NCBI GenBank assembly: GCA_005884745.1
Contig: VAZU01000004.1
Location: 16,057 to 37,626 of the forward strand
Length of the DNA stretch: 21,570 nucleotides
From: Alphaproteobacteria bacterium
GTDB taxonomy: Bacteria > Pseudomonadota > Alphaproteobacteria > Rhizobiales > Xanthobacteraceae
Reading direction: 5' to 3'
Part shown: positions 1 to 8,290 of the stretch, piece by piece
How positions within the stretch are numbered: position 1 is the stretch's first letter
Layout of the letters: each line of letters begins with the position of its first letter
Notes under the pieces: model-generated
What the model saw: the letters and a program-made list of their open reading frames with translations, nothing else
Databases searched by the model: none
Told to the model about the DNA's origin: nothing
Translations under genes and position numbers: made by a program

Positions 1-852
1 AACTACATCGACACCTATCTCCGCAGCGGGCTCTATCCGCCGTCCTCCCTGCCTTTCGTGCTCGGCAACGAAGGCGCGGGCGAGATCATCGCGGTGGGGC
101 CGGGCGTCAAGGACTTCAAGGTCGGCGACCGGGTCGCCTGGGTGGCGCCCGGCAGCTACGCGGCGGAGCGCCTGTTGCCGGCCGACCGCGCCATAAAGCT
201 TCCCGACAAGATCACCTACGAGCAGGCGGCCGGCATGATGCTCAAGGGCATGACGGTCCAATATCTGCTTCGCCGGACCTACAAGGTGCAGAAAGGCGAC
301 AACGTGCTTATCCACGCCGCGGCGGGAGGGATCGGGCTGATCGCCTGCCAATGGGCGAACCACCTCGGCGCCAATGTGATCGGCACGGTCGGCTCCAAGC
401 AGAAGGCCGAGCTCGCCAAGGCGCACGGCTGTCATCACGTGATCCTCTACGGCGAGGAGGATTTCGTCGCGCGGGTCAAGGAGATCACCAAGGGCGCGCT
501 GTGCCCCGTGGTCTACGACGGCGTCGGCAACGCGACCTTCCCGGGCTCGCTGGATTGCCTGCGGCCGCTACGCCTGTTCGTGAGCTTCGGCAATGCGTCG
601 GGTCCGATCGAGGCGTTCAATCTGGGCATTCTTTCGCAAAAAGGCTCGCTCTACGTCACCCGGCCAACGCTCGTCACCTACACGGCCAAGCGCGAGGATC
701 TGCTCGCCACCGCCAACGACCTGTTCGCGGTCGTCACCAGCGGCGCGGTAAAGATCCCGATCAACCAGAAATACGCGCTGAAGGACGCAGCGAAAGCCCA
801 TCAGGATCTGGAGAGCCGAAGAACCACTGGATCATCGATCCTGATTCCGTGA
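1..852 (+). CDS. NADPH:quinone oxidoreductase (zinc-independent MDR family), 5' end outside window
   Basis: The reading frame is open from base 1 and begins mid-protein with NYIDTYLRSGLYP, the substrate-pocket motif of QOR-type quinone reductases, so the true start lies upstream; 283 residues are visible. GNEGAGEIIAVGPGV and FKVGDRVAW follow. The Rossmann segment has HAAAGGIGLIACQWA, the NADPH-binding AxxGGxG variant typical of quinone reductases. The C-terminus, RRTTGSSILIP, is also family-typical. No zinc-ligand cysteine cluster is seen, as expected for this branch. Family members reduce quinones by one electron with NADPH in the cytosol. The gene converges on the esterase gene, with a 65-bp gap. 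Family assignment is firm; the physiological substrate is unknown. Confidence 0.93.
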   Translation, partial: NYIDTYLRSGLYPPSSLPFVLGNEGAGEIIAVGPGVKDFKVGDRVAWVAPGSYAAERLLPADRAIKLPDKITYEQAAGMMLKGMTVQYLLRRTYKVQKGDNVLIHAAAGGIGLIACQWANHLGANVIGTVGSKQKAELAKAHGCHHVILYGEEDFVARVKEITKGALCPVVYDGVGNATFPGSLDCLRPLRLFVSFGNASGPIEAFNLGILSQKGSLYVTRPTLVTYTAKREDLLATANDLFAVVTSGAVKIPINQKYALKDAAKAHQDLESRRTTGSSILIP

Positions 853-917
853 CGGATCGCGGCGGCAGCGCCCGCTGCATCCGCGAGCCGAGATCGTCGC
901 GAGCTGGTGGGACGGCC

Positions 918-1814
918 TCACAGCCTGCTGTCCAGGAAAGTCCCGGTGCGCTCGATGGCGCGGCGCGCTTCCGGCAGCACGGGCGCGAACAGATGCCATA
1001 CGTGCGGCATGCGCGGCCAGACCTCGAGCTCGACATGGCATCCGGCCGCACGCAGCTTCTCGGCCATGCGCACCGAATCGTCGCGCAAGATCTCATCGCT
1101 CCCCACCTGGAGCAGCGTGGGGGGCAGCCCGGCCGGATCGCCGTACAGCGGAGACGCATACGGCATGCGCGGATCGGCGCCCGCGAGATAATATTCGACG
1201 AGGCTCGGCGCCTCGTCGGCATTGAGTATCGGGTCGGCCTCGGCGTTGAGCCGGAACGACGGGCTCGCGAGCGCGAGATCGAGCCAGGGCGAGAGCCCGA
1301 CGGCCGCCGCCGGAAGCGGCAGGCCTTCGTCGCGCGCTTTGAGCAGCATCGCAAACGCGAGATTGCCGCCGGCGGAATCCCCCATGACGGCGATCCGTCG
1401 GGAATCGGCGCCGTCGGCCAACAGCCAGCGATAGGCCGCGACCGCGTCCTCGAGCGCCGCTGGAAACGGATGCTCGGGGGCGAGCCGGTAGTCCACGGAC
1501 AGCAGACGCGCGCGCCCCGCCGTAGCCAGGCGCCAGGTCAGATGCCGGTACAGCGAGGACGATCCGGTCACGAACCCGCCCCCGTGCAGATAGAGGATAT
1601 GACGATCGCGTCGCGACGCTCGAGTGACGACGAGGATCGCTGGGGCCCCGCCTGCGTCGACCGCGATCGTCTGCGTGCCTGCCGGCGGGTTCGGGATCAA
1701 GCGCTCGGCGGCCGTGCGCCACTGCCGCCTCTGGGCCACGGTCGCCCCGGGGCGGTCGCGCCGCTTGATGAACCAGCGCGCGCCCAGGCGCACGAGTTCC
1801 GCGCGCAAGCTCAT
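918..1814 (-). CDS. HSL-type alpha/beta hydrolase (esterase/lipase)
   Basis: 298 aa. The oxyanion-hole motif HGGG is at about residues 77-80, followed by DYRLAPEHPFPAA. The nucleophile elbow GDSAGG has Ser147; the catalytic Asp is likely D240 in GSDEILRDD, and the His is H271 in RMPHVWH. This is the order and spacing of the hormone-sensitive-lipase (family IV) esterases, which hydrolyse short- to medium-chain acyl esters. No signal peptide is visible, so it is probably cytosolic. A GGGGA ribosome-binding site lies about 5 nt before the ATG. The gene stands alone, convergent with the quinone reductase. No stress-type promoter was found upstream. Confidence 0.93.
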   Translation of the reverse strand: MSLRAELVRLGARWFIKRRDRPGATVAQRRQWRTAAERLIPNPPAGTQTIAVDAGGAPAILVVTRASRRDRHILYLHGGGFVTGSSSLYRHLTWRLATAGRARLLSVDYRLAPEHPFPAALEDAVAAYRWLLADGADSRRIAVMGDSAGGNLAFAMLLKARDEGLPLPAAAVGLSPWLDLALASPSFRLNAEADPILNADEAPSLVEYYLAGADPRMPYASPLYGDPAGLPPTLLQVGSDEILRDDSVRMAEKLRAAGCHVELEVWPRMPHVWHLFAPVLPEARRAIERTGTFLDSRL

Positions 1815-2083
1815 GGATTCCCCGCCGGATTTTTGCGCTCGATCTCGCTCTGCAACATTTCGTGATCAGAATCCCACTGTGGTGCCGTGAAGGTCGTAAG
1901 CATCGGTTCGCTCGATCCGGGCGGTGACGATCTCGCCCTGGAAGAGGTTCAAGAGCGCCATTTCGAGCACTCGATGGACACGTCGGCTGAACGCCAACGA
2001 CCGCACCTTTCGACGATGCCTGTTAGGGCTTGCGCGTGATTGGATAATTCCCTCCGTGTCCGGCAGTTTCGATATCGCTGGCG

Positions 2084-4791
2084 TTACCCGCTGTTACGCA
2101 GGCCCGCCGCGATGCCATTGATGGTGAGGTGGATGCCCTGCACCACACGCTCGTCGGTATCGCCGGCGCGGTGGCGCTTGAGCAGCTCGATCTGCAGATG
2201 GTTGAGGGGATCGAGGTAGGGAAAGCGGTTGCGGATCGAGCGGGCGAGCAGGGGATTCTTCTCCAGCAGGATGTCCTGCTCCATGATGGCGAGGACGGCC
2301 TCGACGGAATCCTGCCACTCGGCGCGCAGCCGCGGGAAGATCCGGTCGCGCAAGCTGCCGTCCTCAACCAGCTCCGCGTAGCGCGATGCGATCGCGATAT
2401 CGCTCTTGGCCAACACCATGTCCATGTTCGACAGCAGGGATTCGAAGAATGGCCACTCGGCGTGCATCGCTCGCAGTACCTGCATGCCGTCTTCGGGGTG
2501 CGCCCCGAGCCAAGCCTTGACCGCCCAGCCGAAACCGTACCAGGCGGGCAGCATCAGCCGGCACTGCGCCCAGCTGAAGACCCAGGGAATCGCCCGCAAA
2601 TCTCCGATGCGCGTCGAGTTCGTGCGCGAGGCTAGCGCTCGAAGCCGTCGGTCTCGTACACCAAGCTCCGATAGGCGCGATAGGCGTGGGCGGAAAGCTC
2701 CGCCATGGCCGCGAGGAACTCGTCGCGGGGTGCGGCCCGGTCCGGCTGCAGCAGCGTTGCTTCCAGCGTGGCGGCGCCGAGAATCTCGAGATTGCGCCTT
2801 CCCACCTCCGGGTTGGAATACTTGCTGGCGATCACCTCGCCCTGTTCCGTGATGCGGATCGATCCCTGAACGGCGCCGCCGGGCTGAGCGAGGATCGCCT
2901 GGTAGCTCGGGCCGCCACCGCGCCCCACCGACCCGCCGCGGCCATGGAACAGGCGCAGTCTGACGTCACGGCGCCGGAACACCTCGATCAGCGCGATCTC
3001 CGCCTTGTAGAGCTCCCACCCGGATGTGAGGTAACCGCCGTCCTTGTTGCTGTCGGAGTAGCCCAGCATCACCTCCTGCGTACGGCCGCGGCGCTCCAGC
3101 AAGCGTTGGTATTCAGGCAGCTCGAGCAGCTCGTCCATCACCCGGCTGCAGTTGCGCAGATCGGCAATGGTCTCGAACAAAGGAATGATGTTGACGTCGA
3201 GCTCGCCTTCGCGTGGCCGCAGCAGGCCGGCTTCCTTGAGCAGCAGCGCCACTTCCAGAATATCCGAGACGCCGTCGGTCTTGGAGATGACGTAGTTGGG
3301 CACCGCTTCCTTGCCGTATTGCAGCTGCACTTCTGCGGCGGCGCGCAGGATCGCCAGCTCGGACGCCGCCTCGGCGGAATACGACAGAAACGGACTGGCG
3401 AGCGGCCGCGCCGTCTTCAGCTCATCGAGCAGCAGGCCGATGCGTGCGTCCTCGGCCAGCGCTCCGTACCCGGTACCCGGGCGCGCCATCTCGAGCAGCT
3501 CGCCCAGAGTGCGCTCGTGCACGTCGGAGTTTTGGCGCAGATCGACGGCGGCGAGATGGAAACCGAAGACGTCGACGGCGCGCCGCAGGCCGCGCAGCCG
3601 GCCGCGCGCCAGCGTCTCGGATCCATTGCCCGTAAGCGAGCGATGCAGGATATCGAGGTCGGCTTGCAATTCGTCGACGGCTTCATAAGCCGGCGCCTCG
3701 CCCACGGCGCCGCGCGGGGCCTCGAATCGGTCGAGTGCCCAGGCCGTGGCTGCGAGCCGTGCATAGATGCCGGAGATCGCGCGGCGATAGGGCTCGTCCT
3801 GGCGGTGCGGCGACCGGTCGGGAGAGCGCTCTGCCAGCTGCCGCAATTCCTCCGATGTTCGCACCAGATTGGCGTCGAGCGAAAGCTCGCCGCCCAGCAG
3901 GTGCAGCTCGTCGAGATAGAAGCTCAGCGCGCGATGGCTCTGGACGCGCAGGGTCTGACGCAGCACCTCGGCGGTGACGAACGGATTCCCGTCGCGATCG
4001 CCGCCGATCCAGCTTCCGATCCGCAGGAATGGTGGCAGTTCGGCGTCATTCCAGGTCGAATCGATGGAGCGGAGCTGGTCTTCCAGACCGGCGTAAAGTC
4101 GGGGCAGCTCGCGCAAGAACGTGTAATCGTAATAGGCAAGACCGTTGGCCACCTCATCGAGGACGGCGAGCCTGGTTCGGCGCAGAATATTGGTCTGCCA
4201 CAGCGTGAGCACGGCACGGCGCAGCGCCTCGTCGGTTGTCGCTCTCTCCTCCGGGGTAAGCTCGACGCGATCCCGCTCCGCCAGTAATTGGGCCACCTCC
4301 ATCTCGCGGTCGATCGCGCTTTTCCGCCGCACTTCGGTCGGATGCGCCGTGAGAACCGGGCTGACCAGGGCAGTTGCGAAGAAGCCGCGGAGCTGGGCGT
4401 TGGAGATACCGGCTTCGCGGGTGCGCTCGAGTGCATGTGCCATGGTGCCGACGCGCGGCGCCGATAACGCCAGCGTGTGCGCCCGGGTGCGGCGGATGTG
4501 GTGCTGGTCCTCGGCGATGTTGGCCAGATGCGAGAAGAAGCTGAAGGCGCGAATGATCTGGGTGGTACGATCGCGCGACAGCGCCTTCAACATCGCCTCG
4601 AGATCGCGCCGCGCCGTATCGTCCTCGTCGCGGTGGAAGCGGATGGAGGTCCGGCGAATCCGCTCCACGATGTCGAAGATCGTTTCACCCTCCTGCTCGC
4701 GCACGGTATCGCCGAGAATGCGGCCGAGCAGGCGGATATCATCCCGCAGCGGCAAGTCTTTCTCGGCTTCGAGCGGGTTGTTGCTCACCAT
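2084..4791 (-). pseudogene. ppc: phosphoenolpyruvate carboxylase, disrupted by an apparent ~58-nt deletion and frameshift
   Basis: PEP carboxylase makes oxaloacetate from PEP and bicarbonate to refill the TCA cycle. The N-terminal frame (4791 down to 2632, 719 aa) carries the catalytic-His motif LTAHPTEVRRKS (H150), GGDRDGNP, GYSDSNKDGG (about 577) and HGRGGSVGRGGG (about 616), then stops just after VYETDGFER. The C-terminal part resumes in another frame: codons before 2599 read ASRTNSTRIGDLRAIPW, then the family core WVFSW and MLPAWYGFG, the VLAKSD lysine region, and the canonical end TINGIAAGLRNSG at 2084. The missing stretch is the conserved segment normally linking these parts (about 19-20 residues, including the start of the SRPASR motif). 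A loss of 58 nt fits both the missing residues and the frame change. As read, the product would be inactive; an assembly error is possible. Confidence 0.9.
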
Positions 4792-4910
4792 ATTCTCTGC
4801 CCCGTGATGATCACGGCCGTCCGCACCCGAGGGTGGCGAGGGCGTATCCTATCGCTATTTCGCCGTGGAGGGGCAGTGTGCCGGCGAGGTGCGCGTGCGA
4901 GTCCGAGGCA

Positions 4911-5474
4911 TTAGATCACGAACGGGACCAACGCCTTCACCCGCGCCCGGTACACCGGGTATTCATCGGGGAAATGCCGCATCATCAACGCCTCTTCCTG
5001 CCGCAGCTTGATCCAGAAGCTGGCGAAGCAAAGCACGAATCCCACGAAGCCGCCGAGCCGGCCGGCCGCGAGCGCAGTGGCGAGGAACATCAGCAGGATT
5101 GCCGAATAGATCGGGTGGCGGACATAGCGGTACGGCCCGCCCGTCACCAGCTCATGGTCCCGCTTGAGCGTGACGATCCCGCTCCAGTTCGAGCCGATCG
5201 CATGGCGCGCCCAGATCGCGAGGATGAGGCCTCCGGCGCACAGCGCGGCCGCCAGGATTTCCACGGCCGGACTGGGCGGTACGATGCGTCTCGTGAGCGG
5301 ATCGAGCGGAACCGCGCCCAGGAGCAGCGCGAAGCCGAGGACGAGCAGCAGCAGATACCAGTAGCGGCTCTCCCAACTCTGACGTTGCGCCGTACGCTTG
5401 GTCGAGGCCGCCGTCGCAGCCCAATACGCCGCGAAAACGGCCCAGCAGGCGATGATGAAATTGCGCAGGAGCAT
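4911..5474 (-). CDS. ICMT/PEMT-type membrane methyltransferase family protein
   Basis: 187 aa with about five hydrophobic segments (near residues 4-22, 38-55, 70-89, 122-137 and 140-155). The diagnostic motif GPYRYVRHPIYSA is at 113-125, and the tail has QEEALMMRHFPDEYPVY at about 159-175. Together these define the isoprenylcysteine carboxyl methyltransferase / phospholipid methyltransferase fold, which uses S-adenosylmethionine at the membrane. Bacterial members of this type are often annotated only as isoprenylcysteine methyltransferase family proteins and their substrates are mostly unknown. The gene is divergent from the MetX-like gene, with a 146-bp gap. Confidence 0.85.
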   Translation of the reverse strand: MLLRNFIIACWAVFAAYWAATAASTKRTAQRQSWESRYWYLLLLVLGFALLLGAVPLDPLTRRIVPPSPAVEILAAALCAGGLILAIWARHAIGSNWSGIVTLKRDHELVTGGPYRYVRHPIYSAILLMFLATALAAGRLGGFVGFVLCFASFWIKLRQEEALMMRHFPDEYPVYRARVKALVPFVI

Positions 5475-5620
5475 AATGGGGGCCTGACCGACGAACGCCT
5501 CGCGTGCGTGCCGTCTGATATCATACTCCGGCGACGGTCAATCGCGGCCACCGCAGCGCACTTTATGCGATACTCTAGACGAGCCGTGCTGCGAATGGCA
5601 CCTGATGAGGAGATTTCCAG

Positions 5621-6760
5621 ATGAGCAAGCCGACCGCCGCGGCCGGTTCTGCAGCCCGGTCCGTTTCGGCCGAACCGGCCGCAGCCGTTGGCGGCATCGA
5701 CCATGTCGAGAGCCGCACCTTCACGATCCGGGATTTCCCGCTCGAATGCGGCAAGGTGCTCCCGGAGGCGACGATTGCCTACGAGACCTACGGCAGGCTC
5801 GACGCGACCGGCCGCAATGCCGTGTTGCTCGCCCATGGTTTCACCAGCAGCCACCATGCCGCCGGCCGCTATGCGGCCGACAAGGCTCCGCGCGGATTGT
5901 TCGAGCACGAGCCGGGCTGGTGGGAGGCGCTGGTCGGGCCCGGGCGCGCGATCGACACCGACCGGCTGTTCGCCGTGTCCTCCAACATGCTGGGCTCTTC
6001 GTACGGCTCGACCAATCCGGCGAGCCTCGATCCCGCGACCGGGAAACCCTATGGTCCGGATTTCCCGCCCATCACGCTCGCGGATATCGTGGGTGCCCAG
6101 CGGCTTCTACTGGACCATTTGGGCGTCGAGCACCTGGTGGCGGTCGCCGGCCCGTCGTTCGGCGGATACCAGGCGTTCCAATGGGCGGTCACCTTTCCCG
6201 ACTTCATGGATGGGATTGTCGCGGCGGTCACCGCGCCCAAGGGGAGCGGCGGCGAACGCGCCGTCCAGGATCTCATCGCGCAGCTCGGCCAGCATCCCAA
6301 TTGGAACGGCGGCTTCTATTACGACAAGGGCGGCATCCGCACGGCAATGATCGAATTTCGCGTTGCCACCCTGAAGCGCTACGGCATCGAGCAGCAGCTG
6401 ATGGAGCCATATCCCGATCCCGCCGCCCGGGAATCGGCGCTCCGCATGCTTGCCGAGCGCTGGGCGGATGCATTCGACGGCAACTCGCTCATCACCTTGC
6501 GCAGGGTCGCGGCCCAATTCGACGCCGAGCAGCACCTTTCCAGGATCAAAGCCAAGGTGCTCTACGTGCTGTCGACGACGGATCGATTGTTCCCGGCCGC
6601 GATCGGGCCCGGTGTGGTGGAACGGCTGAAAGCGGCGGGCGTCGACGCCACCTATTTCGAGCTCGAGAGCGACAAGGGACATCTCGCGAGCGGCGTGGAT
6701 GCCGAGAAATGGGCTCCGGTTCTGCGGGGATTCCTGCAGCGCTTGATGGCGTTGGCCTGA
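5621..6760 (+). CDS. MetX-like alpha/beta-hydrolase (homoserine O-acetyltransferase family)
   Basis: 379 aa. The layout is that of MetX acyltransferases: TIAYETYGRLDATGRNAVLLAHGFTS near residues 51-76 (quoted here only as a landmark), DRLFAVSSNMLGSSYGSTNP at 114-133, a nucleophile elbow at Ser179 in GPSFGGYQ, an Asp (D321) in STTDRLFP and a His (H354) in SDKGHLASG. Canonical MetX enzymes usually carry GGSMGG at the elbow, so GPSFGG marks a divergent member that may acylate or hydrolyse something other than homoserine. The first ~25 residues are Ala-rich and low in complexity. GAGGAG-like RBS (GAGGAG, 5607-5612) precedes the ATG. The fold is certain; the substrate is not. Confidence 0.85.
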   Translation: MSKPTAAAGSAARSVSAEPAAAVGGIDHVESRTFTIRDFPLECGKVLPEATIAYETYGRLDATGRNAVLLAHGFTSSHHAAGRYAADKAPRGLFEHEPGWWEALVGPGRAIDTDRLFAVSSNMLGSSYGSTNPASLDPATGKPYGPDFPPITLADIVGAQRLLLDHLGVEHLVAVAGPSFGGYQAFQWAVTFPDFMDGIVAAVTAPKGSGGERAVQDLIAQLGQHPNWNGGFYYDKGGIRTAMIEFRVATLKRYGIEQQLMEPYPDPAARESALRMLAERWADAFDGNSLITLRRVAAQFDAEQHLSRIKAKVLYVLSTTDRLFPAAIGPGVVERLKAAGVDATYFELESDKGHLASGVDAEKWAPVLRGFLQRLMALA

Positions 6761-6800
6761 CCTCGCCGGCAGCTCCCGCGAGCGCTGGGCTCGTTCTTTG

Positions 6801-6833
6801 AAAAAAACCCCGGCTCGCGCGGTGGGGCCGGGG
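6801..6833 (-). terminator. Intrinsic terminator, minus strand
   Basis: CCCCGGC (6808-6814) pairs perfectly with GCCGGGG (6827-6833). On the plus strand the hairpin is preceded by seven A residues (6801-6807), so on the minus strand it is followed by seven U. The nearest minus-strand gene, csbD-like, has its own terminator at 7306-7342, so this one implies a separate transcript. Confidence 0.75.
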
Positions 6834-6995
6834 CCAGTCGCCCGACGGCCGAGCAAGGGAGGAAAAGCCGACCGTCGGCGTAGGCGAAGATTCGCATGCG
6901 CGTTCGGCAACCGGTGTGAGCTGGTTCACAGGGCAGCGACACGGTGGGGAGTTCGCCGCCACACCGGGGGCCCGCGCTGCGGCGCCGCATACGGA
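6801..6995 (-). ncRNA. Candidate structured RNA of unknown family
   Basis: Several inverted repeats lie between the terminator and the divergent promoter. CCGACGG (6842-6848) pairs with CCGTCGG (6872-6878). CCGGTGTG (6911-6918) pairs with CACACCGG (6960-6967) and encloses a 7-bp stem, 6933-6939 with 6953-6959. ATGCG (6896-6900) pairs with CGCAT (6986-6990). The one imperfect pair of the inner stem is a G-U wobble on the minus strand but an A-C mismatch on the plus strand, which favours a minus-strand RNA. TGTGA/TCACA (6915-6930) is an alternative to the 8-bp stem. I cannot assign a family. The 5' end is a guess. Confidence 0.35.
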
Positions 6996-7018
6996 ACCTC
7001 ACCCCCGAGGCCGCGGTT
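6993..7018 (+). promoter_or_regulatory. EcfG-type promoter candidate for the 78-aa gene
   Basis: GGAAC at 6993-6997, 17-bp spacer, GGTT at 7015-7018 (consensus CGTT, one mismatch). The predicted start would give a leader of about 37 nt to the ATG at 7064. Confidence 0.45.
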
Positions 7019-7063
7019 GTTTCCTTGGCGCTACGTCGCAGACAAACCGGCAGCGGGGACACG

Positions 7064-7300
7064 ATGGATCCGACGAGACATAGCGGCATTGTCGACGGTC
7101 TGGAGGCGATGAAGGCCGCCGGCCTCATCATCCGGTACAATCTCACCTGGGAAAGACCCGGCGGCGAGCCCAAGGTGGCGGTATGGCGCGCGTGCGATAC
7201 GCCAGACGACGAGCTGCGCAAGTCGATCGCCGGCGGCTTGGCCGGTCTGGTTACGGAAGCGCAATTGAGCGTCGTGCCGAGCGCCGAACATGCACCTTGA
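7064..7300 (+). CDS. Hypothetical protein, 78 aa
   Basis: I do not recognise this protein. The ATG at 7064 is chosen because a purine-rich GGGGA lies about 5 nt upstream and the protein starts cleanly (MDPTRHSGIVDGLEAMKAAG); a longer frame upstream reads through GC-rich, Arg-rich non-coding sequence. It is a small soluble alpha/beta-looking protein with IIRYNLTWERPGGEPKVAVW in the middle and no signal peptide, membrane segment or cysteine motif. A GGAAC-type promoter candidate lies 46 bp upstream, and the gene sits beside csbD-like and DUF3309 genes, so a stress-induced role is inferred from context only. Confidence 0.6.
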   Translation: MDPTRHSGIVDGLEAMKAAGLIIRYNLTWERPGGEPKVAVWRACDTPDDELRKSIAGGLAGLVTEAQLSVVPSAEHAP

Positions 7301-7305
7301 GCAGC

Positions 7306-7342
7306 AAAAAATTCGGCCTGGCGCCGAGGCGCCAAGCCGAAT
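7306..7342 (-). terminator. Intrinsic terminator of the csbD-like gene (possibly bidirectional)
   Basis: ATTCGGC (7311-7317) pairs with GCCGAAT (7336-7342), and TGGCGCC (7319-7325) pairs with GGCGCCA (7328-7334), with a single mismatch between the two blocks. Six A residues (7306-7311) become a U tract on the minus strand, 40 nt past the csbD-like stop codon. The hairpin also lies just after the plus-strand 78-aa gene. Confidence 0.85.
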
Positions 7343-7381
7343 CTTGCGGGCAAATCTTGGCGGAGCGATTTCCGGCCGTCT

Positions 7382-7570
7382 TCAGGCGTCCCGTAACCGG
7401 TCGTTTAGCGTATCCTTTAGACCGCCGACGGTATTTTGAACCTTGCCCGCGGCCTTATCGATCTTGCCCTCGGTCTCGAGCTTCTTGTCGCCGGTGAGCT
7501 TGCCGGCCTGTTCCTTCACTTTGCCTTTTGTCCGCTCGCCGGCGCCTTTGATGCGGTCCTTATCCATCAT
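7382..7570 (-). CDS. CsbD family stress-response protein
   Basis: 62 aa, beginning MMDKDRIKGAGERTKGKVKE and continuing with LTGDKKLETEGKIDKAAGKVQ, the charged, Gly/Lys-rich repeats of the CsbD family (UPF0337). CsbD proteins are small, hydrophilic and largely helical. In many bacteria they are among the most strongly induced general-stress proteins, but their molecular function is unknown. I start at the ATG at 7570; an in-frame start 36 nt upstream adds residues unlike the family. The GGAAC-type promoter at 7602-7626 predicts a leader of about 24 nt, which agrees with this start. A strong terminator follows the gene. Confidence 0.93.
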   Translation of the reverse strand: MMDKDRIKGAGERTKGKVKEQAGKLTGDKKLETEGKIDKAAGKVQNTVGGLKDTLNDRLRDA

Positions 7571-7601
7571 TGTTGCTCTCGAGTTGGTCGAGTGAACGGG
7601 A

Positions 7602-7626
7602 AACATCGGCGCCGCCCTCGAGTTCC
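7602..7626 (-). promoter_or_regulatory. EcfG-type promoter candidate for the csbD-like gene
   Basis: On the minus strand: GGAAC (7626-7622), 16-bp spacer, TGTT (7605-7602), one mismatch from CGTT. It is followed by a leader of about 24 nt to the start codon. Confidence 0.55.
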
Positions 7627-7819
7627 CGCGACGAGTCGCAGAGGCCGCGCGGGTTCCATTGTTGTTCCGTCTCGATCAAAATTCTTTATTTGGTGTAACC
7701 CGCCGTCGTTCGGCCCGAAGTTTGTTCGAAACGAAATCCCGCTCGTCCGCACCGGTAGATGGATGAAGCCGGCACTTCCATCACGGCGCCGGAATGGAGT
7801 AGCAAGGCAAGGGCCGCAG

Positions 7820-7845
7820 GGAACCGGTGGTAATATCGTGGCGTT
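7820..7845 (+). promoter_or_regulatory. EcfG-type promoter, exact consensus, for the DUF3309 gene
   Basis: GGAAC (7820-7824), 17-bp spacer, CGTT (7842-7845): an exact match to the alphaproteobacterial general-stress consensus. The predicted start is about 12 nt before the ATG, leaving room for the GGAGG RBS at 7856-7860. Confidence 0.75.
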
Positions 7846-7865
7846 GACTTGCCCTGGAGGCCACC

Positions 7866-8021
7866 ATGCTCTCGACCATCCTGATCATCATCCTGATCCT
7901 GCTGCTGATCGGCGCATTGCCGACTTGGCCCTACAGCGCCGGCTGGGGCTACGGGCCTGGCGGAATTCTGGGACTGATCCTGATCATCATCCTCATCCTG
8001 GCGCTGCTCGGGCGGCTCTAG
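7866..8021 (+). CDS. DUF3309 family small membrane protein
   Basis: 51 aa. It has two very hydrophobic segments, LSTILIIILILLLIGALP at the N-terminus and ILGLILIIILILALLG at the C-terminus, joined by an aromatic Gly-rich hinge, TWPYSAGWGYGPGG. This is the signature of DUF3309, a family of mini membrane proteins common in Proteobacteria and of unknown function. GGAGG at 7856-7860 sits 5 nt before the ATG. With the exact EcfG-type promoter directly upstream, it is very likely a general-stress membrane protein. A weak A-rich/T-rich hairpin at 8109-8133 may end the transcript. Confidence 0.92.
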   Translation: MLSTILIIILILLLIGALPTWPYSAGWGYGPGGILGLILIIILILALLGRL

Positions 8022-8108
8022 GTATTTGCCGCGGATCTTTCAGCGAAGCTTCTGTACGGATCGCGAACATCTTCGGCGCCGCGATTGCAGGATGCTGAAA
8101 ACGGCTAG

Positions 8109-8133
8109 AAAAGGCGGCAAGTTGTGGCCTTTT
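8109..8133 (+). terminator. Weak hairpin, possible terminator after DUF3309
   Basis: AAAAGGC (8109-8115) pairs with GCCTTTT (8127-8133) around an 11-nt loop. Only three G-C pairs support the stem, but the A and T runs would suit termination on either strand. Confidence 0.4.
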
Positions 8134-8221
8134 CGCCTGCCGAGCGATGGGATTCCGACGCTTGTTTGGTCCGCTTCATCGCGACCGCTCTGGCCGGCGG
8201 TAGCATCGTATTCCGCTCGCT

Positions 8222-8247
8222 CGAACCTTCCTGCTGCCTTGCGCGTT
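8222..8247 (+). promoter_or_regulatory. EcfG-type promoter candidate for the first DUF1236 gene
   Basis: CGAAC (8222-8226; first base off consensus GGAAC), 17-bp spacer, exact CGTT (8244-8247). The predicted leader is about 35 nt and contains AAGGAG (8278-8283) before the ATG at 8291. Confidence 0.55.
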
Positions 8248-8290
8248 ATCGTGGGGTCAGCACTGGGGAGATTCAGCAAGGAGACTTTCG

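Larger units (their letters stand above)
6761..7063. other. Gene-free stretch with terminator, structured RNA candidate and promoter
   Basis: No convincing protein gene lies here. It holds a minus-strand intrinsic terminator (6801-6833), a set of nested inverted repeats (6842-6990) and a GGAAC-type promoter candidate (6993-7018) pointing right. The first two are described as a possible minus-strand RNA. Confidence 0.6.

Noticed and set aside
351..1865. 504-codon open frame crossing the quinone reductase and esterase genes
   Set aside because: It spans two convergent genes with clear motifs in other frames; its translation is Arg/Gly/Pro-rich with no domain. GC-rich shadow.
1887..2039. 50-codon GTG-started frame between the esterase and ppc
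   Set aside because: The first half looks mildly protein-like (KVVSIGSLDPGGDDLALEEV), but there is no RBS and the second half loses any pattern. The rest of 1815-2083 shows nothing.
2686..4287. 533-codon open frame antisense to ppc
   Set aside because: It is the exact antisense of the conserved PEP carboxylase coding sequence, with no recognisable domain.
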